Source of the DNA: an uncultured Opitutaceae bacterium
GTDB taxonomy: Bacteria > Verrucomicrobiota > Verrucomicrobiae > Opitutales > Opitutaceae
NCBI GenBank assembly: GCA_946482625.1
Contig: CAMLSH010000128.1
Span: 1 to 9,008 of the forward strand
Length of the DNA stretch: 9,008 bases
Reading direction: 5' to 3'
Positions 1-5,392 of the stretch are shown here, piece by piece (the first letter of the stretch is position 1; the number at the start of each line of letters is the position of its first letter). The notes beneath the pieces were generated by a model. That model did no database searches and was not told the origin of the DNA. It saw only the letters and a list, made by a program, of their open reading frames with translations. A program made the translations under genes and the position numbers.

Positions 1-714
1 GATCTGCGCGCCGCATTTGCCGCGGCGAGTTCCTCGGACGTGATGGTGACGATCGGCATCGCGCCGACCGAACCGGCGACGGGTTTTGGTTATATTCAGA
101 GGGGCGATAAGTGGAAAAACTTCGAGCGCCGTCCGGTGTTTAAGGTGAAGCGCTTCGTCGAGAAACCGTCGCTTGAAGTCGCCAAGGAGTATCTGGCTTC
201 GGGCGATTACGTGTGGAACGCGGGTATGTTTGTGTGGAGTGCGCCGGTGGTTTTCGCCGCGCTCGCTGCGCATGCTCCCGAGCTCAATGCTGGTATGACG
301 CCAATCCGCGCCGCGCTCGCAAAGGGCAAGGCGCTCGGGCCGGTCTTGAAGAAACTTTATCCGTCGCTCGTCAAAATTTCGGTCGACTACGCGCTGCTCG
401 AAAAATCCGCCAACGTCGTCGTGCTGCCGTCGTCCTTCGACTGGGGTGATGTCGGTTCGTGGCCGGCGGTTCCGGATCATTACCCGAAGGACAAAGCCGG
501 CAACGTCTCCAAGGGGCTCGCCATCATCGAGCAGGGGAAAAACAATATCGTGTTTTCGTCCGACGGACATCTCACGGCGATCCTCGGTGCCGACGATTTG
601 ATTGTCGTGAACACGCCCGACGCGACGCTGGTTGCACCGAAGTCGAAAGCGCAGGAAATCAAACTGCTGCTCAAACGGATCGAAGCGCTTAAAGACGGTC
701 AAAAGTGGCTGTGA
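1..714 (+). CDS. manC: Mannose-1-phosphate guanylyltransferase, 5' end outside window
   Basis: This enzyme makes GDP-mannose from mannose-1-phosphate and GTP in the cytoplasm, feeding polysaccharide and glycoconjugate synthesis. The frame is open from base 1, and 237 codons are visible before the TGA at 712-714. An internal GTG/ATG near position 40 is not the start, because family-like sequence continues upstream of it. Visible motifs, numbered from base 1, are TIGIAPTEPATGFGYI (17-32), FVEKP (52-56, sugar-phosphate binding), WNAGMF (72-77), SVDYALLEK (127-135) and WGDVGSW (148-154), all in the usual order for GDP-mannose pyrophosphorylases. About 110-120 N-terminal residues, including the nucleotide-binding GxGxRxxP loop, must lie upstream. 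The protein ends soon after the last motif at KWL, so the phosphomannose isomerase domain found in bifunctional ManC/AlgA proteins is absent. The family call is strong; the gene symbol is by family only. Confidence 0.93.
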   Translation, partial: DLRAAFAAASSSDVMVTIGIAPTEPATGFGYIQRGDKWKNFERRPVFKVKRFVEKPSLEVAKEYLASGDYVWNAGMFVWSAPVVFAALAAHAPELNAGMTPIRAALAKGKALGPVLKKLYPSLVKISVDYALLEKSANVVVLPSSFDWGDVGSWPAVPDHYPKDKAGNVSKGLAIIEQGKNNIVFSSDGHLTAILGADDLIVVNTPDATLVAPKSKAQEIKLLLKRIEALKDGQKWL

Positions 715-762
715 CGAATGATCCCATTCGCTTCCACCGTTGAACAAATATCTCCGGAGAAA

Positions 763-783
763 GTGCCGGCCGACGGCCGGCAC
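763..783. repeat. Perfect 21-bp GC palindrome before ruvX
   Basis: Ten-base arms (763-772 and 774-783) are exact reverse complements around one central A at 773. As RNA, GUGCCGGC would pair with GCCGGCAC across a five-base loop. The palindrome ends 15 bp before the ruvX ATG. A 10-bp perfect palindrome (751-760) lies just upstream, and a weaker 6-bp stem (715-720 with 725-730) directly follows the manC stop. No T-run follows, so it does not look like a classical intrinsic terminator. It may be a transcript-end hairpin or a dispersed palindromic repeat. The structure is certain; the role is not. Confidence 0.7.
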
Positions 784-798
784 CTCCCGGGTTAAACG

Positions 799-1236
799 AT
801 GAGATGTTTGGGCATCGACTGGGGCGAACGCCGCATCGGCCTCAGTTATGGGGACGAAATCGGCGTGGCGACTCCGATGCCCGCGCTCATCGACGCCGAC
901 GCAGACAAGCGCTGGGCGGAGCTCGGGAAGATTATTCGCCAGCGCCGCATCACCGATCTCGTGGTGGGGTATCCGCTCAACATGGACGACTCCGAAGGTT
1001 TTAAGGCGAAGGAAGTGGAGAAGTTCGCGCGGCGGCTGGACGAAGAGTTCAAGCTGCCGGTGCATCTGGTTGATGAACGGCTGACGTCGTATGAAGCGGA
1101 GTCGTCGATTCCCAAATCGAAGCGTCGCGAAGTGCGCGCGAGCGGGCTGATCGATTCACGCGCGGCGACGATCATCTTGCAGGATTTTCTGGAGGAGAAT
1201 TTGTCGTTGCCGCCTCCGCCGGAGGATTTGCCGTGA
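799..1236 (+). CDS. ruvX: RuvX/YqgF-family putative Holliday junction resolvase / pre-16S rRNA nuclease
   Basis: The product is a 145-residue protein of the YqgF/RuvX family, which has an RNase H-like fold. In E. coli it is essential and acts in 16S rRNA 5' maturation; other members have been proposed to resolve Holliday junctions. Family motifs are all present: LGIDWGERRIGLS at 4-16 with the first acidic residue D7, VVGYPLNMDDSEG at 55-67, VDERLTSYEAE at 91-101 with E93, and DSRAATIILQDFL at 119-131 with D119. D7, E93 and D119 are the likely metal-binding acidic triad, judged by position in these motifs. The length is normal for the family, with a short proline-rich tail. The ATG at 799 is favoured because the first conserved strand begins three residues later. 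No Shine-Dalgarno sequence is visible before it. The TGA overlaps a possible GTG start of the next small ORF. Confidence 0.95.
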   Translation: MRCLGIDWGERRIGLSYGDEIGVATPMPALIDADADKRWAELGKIIRQRRITDLVVGYPLNMDDSEGFKAKEVEKFARRLDEEFKLPVHLVDERLTSYEAESSIPKSKRREVRASGLIDSRAATIILQDFLEENLSLPPPPEDLP

Positions 1237-1412
1237 GCCAGGCGCGGCGAACTGCGTCGGCGGATGGCGACATCGCCGACGGATCGAAGGTGGAGCGGGC
1301 GCTCCGCGCACGCTGGTTCGAGGAGGCGGTGAAGAGCGAAAGAGATGCGAACGCGGATTTGTGGCGAACAACGCGCTCGGAGTGCGCGTTCCACCCTGAG
1401 GCACTCGCATGA
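1233..1412 (+). CDS. Doubtful 59-residue ORF bridging ruvX and truA
   Basis: A GTG at 1233 overlaps the ruvX stop (GTGA), and the TGA at 1410-1412 overlaps the truA start (ATGA). The 59 codons therefore fill the gap exactly, as a translationally coupled gene would. The predicted peptide begins VSQARRTASADGDIADGSK, is charged and rich in Arg and Ala, and has no signal peptide, membrane segment or motif I recognise. Against a real gene, both arms of an inverted repeat (1289-1315 and 1369-1395) lie inside it, as does another short palindrome (1266-1277), so the frame may be open by chance through repeat DNA. The open frame could still let ribosomes reach truA. I consider it more likely non-coding than coding. 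Confidence 0.25.
   Translation: MSQARRTASADGDIADGSKVERALRARWFEEAVKSERDANADLWRTTRSECAFHPEALA
1289..1395. repeat. Inverted pair of 27-bp palindromic (REP-like) elements
   Basis: The left arm (1289-1315, beginning GGTGGAGCGGGCGCTCC) and right arm (1369-1395, ending GTGCGCGTTCCACC) are inverted copies, 21 of 27 bases identical, with 53 bp between them. Each arm contains its own small stem: GGAGCG/CGCTCC is perfect on the left, and GGAGTG/CGTTCC on the right pairs as RNA using G-U wobbles. Read outward from the centre (left arm on the minus strand, right arm on the plus strand), both spell QRARSARST, and all six differences fall at third codon positions. This looks like a bacterial interspersed palindromic element inserted between ruvX and truA. 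A TGAGG ribosome-binding site for truA begins two bases after the right arm. Confidence 0.65.
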
Positions 1413-2191
1413 TCTCGTTGCGAAAACCGCATGTGCCGGAGGCGCTGCCGCCGGGCGTAACACGGTGGAAATGCGTTTGTGCATACGACGGCACGAGCTT
1501 CGCCGGCTGGCAGAGTCAGCCGGGCGGCGTGGCGATCCAGGACGTGATCGAGGCGCGGATCGCGCAGGTTTTCGGCGGACTCATCCGCATCAATGCGAGT
1601 GGGCGGACGGACGCGGGCGTTCACGCGCATGGGCAGGTTTTTCATTTCGACGCGGCGTGGAAACATGGGTCGGAGAAGTTGCGCGCGGCCTTGCGCGTGG
1701 GGTTGCCGCCGACGATTCAGATCAAGTCCGTGAGTGCGGTGACGGCGGATTTTCATTCGCGATTTTCGGCGACGGGAAAGACATACGTTTATCATCTCCA
1801 TCTCGGTGACGCCGATCCGTTCACGCGGCCGTATGCGTGGGTGATCGAGCGGCCGATCGATCTCGCGGCGATGGCGAAAGGGGCGGCGGCGTTGCAGGGG
1901 AAACACGATTTTCGCGCGTTCTCCGCGCTGAACGGTCCGCCGAAAGAAGACACAGTGCGCGATCTGCGGCGCTTCGATCTGGCGACACGCGGACGCCACG
2001 TGCGGATCACGGCGACGGCGGATGGTTTCATGTACAAGATGGTGCGCAGCCTGGTCGGGGCGCTCGTATCGGTGGGCGACGGGAATCTCACGCCTGCGCA
2101 GCTCGCGGAGCTGTTGAAAACTGGGAAGCGCGTTGCGCGTGTGCAAACGGCGCCGCCGCAGGGCTTGTTTTTGATGAAGGTGTTTTATTGA
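1409..2191 (+). CDS. truA: tRNA pseudouridine(38-40) synthase TruA
   Basis: TruA converts uridines 38-40 of the tRNA anticodon arm to pseudouridine in the cytoplasm. The 260-residue product carries AYDGTSFAGWQSQ (25-37), the catalytic loop GRTDAGVHAHGQ (65-76) with nucleophile D68, KTYVYHL (124-130) with the conserved active-site tyrosine, FMYKMVRSLVG (207-217), and the typical C-terminal APPQGLFLMKVFY. Length and motif spacing match the single-domain family from end to end, although the N-terminal lead of about 20 residues before the first strand is slightly long. The ATG at 1409 is supported by TGAGG at 1397-1401, seven bases upstream. The start overlaps the stop of the small preceding ORF. 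The gene belongs to the same-strand run that includes comF, accD and folC, an arrangement reminiscent of the enterobacterial truA-accD-folC cluster. Confidence 0.97.
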   Translation: MISLRKPHVPEALPPGVTRWKCVCAYDGTSFAGWQSQPGGVAIQDVIEARIAQVFGGLIRINASGRTDAGVHAHGQVFHFDAAWKHGSEKLRAALRVGLPPTIQIKSVSAVTADFHSRFSATGKTYVYHLHLGDADPFTRPYAWVIERPIDLAAMAKGAAALQGKHDFRAFSALNGPPKEDTVRDLRRFDLATRGRHVRITATADGFMYKMVRSLVGALVSVGDGNLTPAQLAELLKTGKRVARVQTAPPQGLFLMKVFY

Positions 2192-2340
2192 GTTGTCGGC
2201 ATGGCGATTCCGGGAGGCGAAGGAAGGATCGGGGCTTGGTATGTGGGAGGCGGCGCGTGCGCGGCATTGATTGGCGAGGGTGATTCGCGAGCCGAACGAG
2301 CGGCGGGGGCGCCGCGCCTCCATCAGAAGGGAGGCGAGCG
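2192..2340. other. truA-comF spacer with GC-rich inverted repeats
   Basis: This 149-bp gap holds no convincing gene. It contains a 7-bp inverted pair, GGAGGCG (2246-2252) with CGCCTCC (2315-2321), and a smaller nested stem, GCGGC (2300-2304) with GCCGC (2311-2315). These could be a decayed palindromic repeat or simply GC-rich sequence. The last part is the comF ribosome-binding site. Confidence 0.35.
2327..2334 (+). promoter_or_regulatory. Strong Shine-Dalgarno site for comF
   Basis: AAGGGAGG lies six bases before the ATG at 2341. It is one of the clearest ribosome-binding sites in the window, and it fixes the comF start. By contrast, ruvX, accD and folC show none. Confidence 0.75.
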
Positions 2341-3069
2341 ATGACGTTCGTCGATGTTCTCAGGCCGTTCGTCGATCTGGCGTTTCCGCCGGGATGCGTG
2401 AGCTGCGGACGGCTCGTCGAGGATTCTGAATACAGGCATCTGTGCGCAGCGTGCGGGCCGAAGATCGACTTTGTGGAAGCGCCGGCGTGTGTGACGTGTG
2501 GGCATCCGTTTTATGGCGAGGTGGAGGGCGAGCGGATGTGCCCGCATTGCGAAGGCATGCGGCCGGCGTACCGCGAAGGACGGACGGCGGTGTTGTTCAA
2601 GGGGCCGGCCCGCGCGCTGGTCCATGAATTAAAATATCACCACGGGCTCCACGTCGTTGAAGACATCGAACGGGTTTTCCGGCGTTCCGCGCGGGTGATG
2701 ACGCTGATCCGGAAGGCGACGTTGATTCCGGTGCCGTTGCATGCGCGCAAGAAACGGGAACGCGGATACAACCAGAGTGAGTTGCTTGCCGCCGCGCTCG
2801 TGCGGGCTTCGGACGGAAGCGCCCAAATCGAACCGCTCTTGAAGCGCGTGGTAGATACCGTTTCGCAGACTGCATTCGACCGGAAAACGCGTCGGGCGAA
2901 CCTGAAAAATGCCTTTGCACTGACTCCGGGGAGCCTCATAACGCCGGGACACCATTACATTCTTGTCGACGATGTTTTCACAACAGGTTCAACGCTTAAC
3001 AGCTGCGCAGGCGTGCTCCGCCGCGCTGGCTGCCTGAACCTCGACGTCGTCACGTTTGGCCATGGCTAA
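2341..3069 (+). CDS. comF: ComF-family phosphoribosyltransferase-fold protein with two Cys4 clusters
   Basis: This is a 242-residue ComF/GntX-type protein. Members of the family are needed for natural transformation in Bacillus and Haemophilus and related species, where they act on the cytoplasmic side of DNA uptake; elsewhere their role is poorly known. The N-terminus has two CxxC pairs, C19/C22 with C35/C38, followed by C50/C53 with C67/C70, which probably make zinc-binding modules. The linker ELKYHHG (96-102) and the segment [21 protein letters not shown] (130-150) are classic for the family. The PRPP-binding loop [11 protein letters not shown] (209-219) has both acidic residues and the TTGST turn. 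The start is fixed by a strong ribosome-binding site. No other competence gene is visible, so a DNA-uptake role here is only a family inference. The stop codon is 13 bp before the preferred accD start. Confidence 0.92.
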   Translation: MTFVDVLRPFVDLAFPPGCVSCGRLVEDSEYRHLCAACGPKIDFVEAPACVTCGHPFYGEVEGERMCPHCEGMRPAYREGRTAVLFKGPARALVHELKYHHGLHVVEDIERVFRRSARVMTLIRKATLIPVPLHARKKRERGYNQSELLAAALVRASDGSAQIEPLLKRVVDTVSQTAFDRKTRRANLKNAFALTPGSLITPGHHYILVDDVFTTGSTLNSCAGVLRRAGCLNLDVVTFGHG

Positions 3070-3082
3070 CCCCCCTCCCGTT

Positions 3083-3967
3083 ATGTCGATGTTCAGCAAG
3101 CCGCAGTATTCGACCGCCGTCGTCAAAAAGAAGGACATACCCAAGGGCCTTTATACGAAAGACCCGATTTCCGGGGAGATCGTCTTCAACAAGGAACTCG
3201 AGGACAACCTGATGGTGGTTCCGAAATCCGGATACCACTTTCCCATCGGTGCGAGGGCGCGCATCGGGGCGCTCTTTGACGAAGGCACATTCAAGGAAGC
3301 CGATGAAGAGCTCCGCTCGGCCGATCCGTTGAAATTCGTGGATTCGGCGCGTTACCCGGATCGTATCAAGAAATACGAAAAAGAAAGTGGCCTCACCGAG
3401 GCGGTGATCTGCGGCACCGGCGAGATTCATGAGATCCCAGTTTCGGTGGCGGTGATGGATTTTCGTTTTTGCGGAGGTGCGATGGGGTCGGCGGTGGGCG
3501 AAAAAATCACCCGCGCGATCGAAGTCGCCCTGAAGAAAAAAATCCCATGCATCATTTTCAGCGCCTCCGGTGGCGCGCGTATGCAGGAGGGCATTTTCTC
3601 GCTCATGCAGATGGCGAAGACGAGCGCCGCGCTGGGCCGGCTCGCGGAAGCGAAACTGCCGTACATCTCGGTGCTCACGCATCCGACGATGGGTGGCGTG
3701 ACGGCGAGCTTCGCGACACTGGGTGACGTGATCATCGCCGAACCGGGAGCGCTGGTCGGTTTCGCTGGCGCGCGCGTCATCAAAGACACCGTGAAGCAGA
3801 CGCTGCCGGCGGGTTTCCAGACGGCGGAATTTTTGCAGAAGCACGGCTTGATCGATCAGATCGTGCCGCGTCACGAGATGCGCGAACGCCTGGCCGATTT
3901 GTTGGGCGCGTTGTATCTGAAAAAACCGCAGACGGCTGCGGCGGCTAACGCGAAGGTGGGCGCATAA
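3083..3967 (+). CDS. accD: Acetyl-CoA carboxylase carboxyltransferase subunit beta, lacking the zinc-ribbon cysteines
   Basis: AccD pairs with AccA to move the carboxyl group from carboxybiotin to acetyl-CoA, giving malonyl-CoA for fatty acid synthesis in the cytoplasm. From the ATG at 3083 the protein has 294 residues and aligns with E. coli AccD residue for residue at the N-terminus (Y24 at E. coli W24), which is why I prefer it to ATG 3062 or TTG 3056; those would overlap comF. Carboxyltransferase motifs are intact: [11 protein letters not shown] (160-170), [12 protein letters not shown] (173-184), [11 protein letters not shown] (201-211) and GFAGARVI (226-233). The odd point is the zinc ribbon: the four cysteines of E. 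coli (27, 30, 46, 49) are D27, S30, V46 and S49 here, with the surrounding alignment ungapped. No accA is in view. No Shine-Dalgarno sequence is seen, so coupling to comF translation is possible. Confidence 0.95.
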   Translation: MSMFSKPQYSTAVVKKKDIPKGLYTKDPISGEIVFNKELEDNLMVVPKSGYHFPIGARARIGALFDEGTFKEADEELRSADPLKFVDSARYPDRIKKYEKESGLTEAVICGTGEIHEIPVSVAVMDFRFCGGAMGSAVGEKITRAIEVALKKKIPCIIFSASGGARMQEGIFSLMQMAKTSAALGRLAEAKLPYISVLTHPTMGGVTASFATLGDVIIAEPGALVGFAGARVIKDTVKQTLPAGFQTAEFLQKHGLIDQIVPRHEMRERLADLLGALYLKKPQTAAAANAKVGA

Positions 3968-3985
3968 GCGTTCGTTGGACGGAAA

Positions 3986-4063
3986 TGTAGGAGCGGCTTT
4001 ACGCCGCGGCCTAGTCTTTCAAACGCGAACGAACGTGAATCGCGGCGCGAGGCCGCTCCTACA
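3986..4063. repeat. REP doublet (inverted GTAGGAGCGGC elements)
   Basis: Two REP-like units face each other in the accD-folC gap. The left unit starts TGTAGGAGCGGC (3986-3997); the right unit is its exact 12-base inverted copy (4052-4063). Each unit has its own 5-bp stem, GCGGC/GCCGC, at 3993-3997 with 4003-4007 and at 4042-4046 with 4052-4056. The five-base loops differ (TTTAC against CTCGC when read in the same direction). A GTAG tetranucleotide directly before an imperfect palindrome is the hallmark of REP sequences mobilised by RAYT (TnpA-REP) transposases in other bacteria. No such transposase lies in this window. Confidence 0.8.
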
Positions 4064-4082
4064 AGTCTCGGATTCCATTCTC

Positions 4083-5390
4083 ATGGCGGCTCCTGCGCTC
4101 AACGACTATCCGGCGGTTCAGGATTATCTCTTCGGATTGAAGGCGAAGGGCGTGAAGTACGGCATCGACCGGATGCGTTCCTGGGTTGAGGCGCTCGGAC
4201 ATCCCGAGCGGAAGACGCCGGTTATCCATATCGCGGGTACAAATGGGAAGGGGTCGGTGGCGGCGATGTTGGACGCGATTTTCAGCGAGGCGGGCTGGCG
4301 GACAGGGCTCTACACGTCGCCGCATCTGGTGCGGCTGGGGGAGCGCGTGCAGGTGGGCCGGCGGATTTTGAGCGAAGGAGAGATCGTCAGATTTACGAAC
4401 GAACTGCGTCCGCTGGCGGAACATGTTTCGCGCGAGAATCCCGACGATCATCCGAGCTTTTTTGAGTTCATGACGGCGATGGCGTTTCTCCAGTTTGCAC
4501 GCGAGAAGTGCGACATCGCCATCGTCGAGGTAGGGATGGGTGGACGGCTCGATGCGACCAATGTCGTCGTGCCGGAAGTCGCGGTGATCACGAGCATCGG
4601 CCTCGATCACACGGAATTTTTGGGTGACACGATCGAGAAGATCGCGGCGGAGAAAGCGGGCATCATCAAGTATGGGCGGCCGGTGATGATCGGTGTGCTG
4701 CCGGAGGCGGCGGAGCGGGTGATCCGTGCGGTAGCGGCGGAGAAGCACGCGCCACTTTACAGCGTACGCGAGGCCCTTGGGGATTTCTCGGAGGCTTATC
4801 CGCAGACGAATCTGGAAGGTGAATACCAGCGCGCGAACGCGGCGACGGCGGTTTTGGTCGCTCGTCTGATGGCTGCGCAGTGGCGGTTTACCGAGGAAAC
4901 GGTCTCACGCGCGTTGATGAAAGTGCGCTGGCCCGGACGCTGGCAGTGGCGGATGCTGGGCGGACGAGCGTTGATTCTCGATGCGTCGCACAACCCTGAA
5001 GGTGCGCAGACGCTCGACAAGAATCTCGCGAAGCTCGTCGCGGAGACGACGCGCGCGCCGGTGGTGGTGATGGGCGTGCTCGGAGCCGCGCGGGCGCGGC
5101 CATTGATCGAGACGGTGAGCCGGTACGCGAAGGAGATTCATTTCGTGATCCCGCAGCAGGCGCGGGCGTGTCGCTTTGAGGAGCTGGAGGCATTGGTGCC
5201 AAAAACGTTTTCCGGCGTGGTGAAGCGGACGACGGTGGCGGACGTTTTTCCAGGGCCGGATCAACCGTGCAGTGTGGGCGGTCCGGAGGATACGGTCGTC
5301 GTGACCGGCTCGATTTATCTCCTCGGCGAAATCCTCGCGCGGCTCGAACCGGAGCGCGGTGCAGGCGAGGGACGGTTGCAGGATTTTTGA
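4083..5390 (+). CDS. folC: Bifunctional folylpolyglutamate synthase / dihydrofolate synthase
   Basis: FolC adds glutamate to dihydropteroate and/or to folates in an ATP-dependent, Mur-ligase-like reaction in the cytoplasm. The 435-residue product has the P-loop AGTNGKGSV (51-59), the TSPHLVRLGERVQ segment (78-90), EVGMGGRLDATN (149-160), SIGLDHTEFLG (171-181), DASHNPEG (300-307) at the start of the C-terminal domain, and VTGSIYLLGE near the end (407-416). Length and motif order are normal. The open frame runs back to 3975, but that extension translates the REP doublet, and family-like sequence (YLFGLKAKGVKYGID) starts shortly after the ATG at 4083, so I take 4083 as the start. No Shine-Dalgarno sequence precedes it. 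Whether it has both synthase activities cannot be told from sequence. accD-folC adjacency is common in bacteria. The stop lies 2 bp from the end of the convergent sigma-factor gene. Confidence 0.95.
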   Translation: MAAPALNDYPAVQDYLFGLKAKGVKYGIDRMRSWVEALGHPERKTPVIHIAGTNGKGSVAAMLDAIFSEAGWRTGLYTSPHLVRLGERVQVGRRILSEGEIVRFTNELRPLAEHVSRENPDDHPSFFEFMTAMAFLQFAREKCDIAIVEVGMGGRLDATNVVVPEVAVITSIGLDHTEFLGDTIEKIAAEKAGIIKYGRPVMIGVLPEAAERVIRAVAAEKHAPLYSVREALGDFSEAYPQTNLEGEYQRANAATAVLVARLMAAQWRFTEETVSRALMKVRWPGRWQWRMLGGRALILDASHNPEGAQTLDKNLAKLVAETTRAPVVVMGVLGAARARPLIETVSRYAKEIHFVIPQQARACRFEELEALVPKTFSGVVKRTTVADVFPGPDQPCSVGGPEDTVVVTGSIYLLGEILARLEPERGAGEGRLQDF

Positions 5391-5392
5391 GT

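Noticed and set aside
1345..1809. 154-codon plus-strand frame starting inside the inverted repeat
   Set aside because: Overlaps truA in another frame and has no family features after the repeat-encoded part.
1172..2323. 383-codon open frame on the minus strand opposite ruvX and truA
   Set aside because: Extremely Arg/His-rich with no domain; it is antisense to clear truA and is a by-product of GC-rich coding sequence.
3050..3874. 274-codon minus-strand frame opposite accD
   Set aside because: His/Arg-rich shadow of the well-conserved accD.
3975..4082. N-terminal extension of FolC
   Set aside because: It translates the REP doublet and has no similarity to FolC N-termini; ATG 4083 fits the family length.
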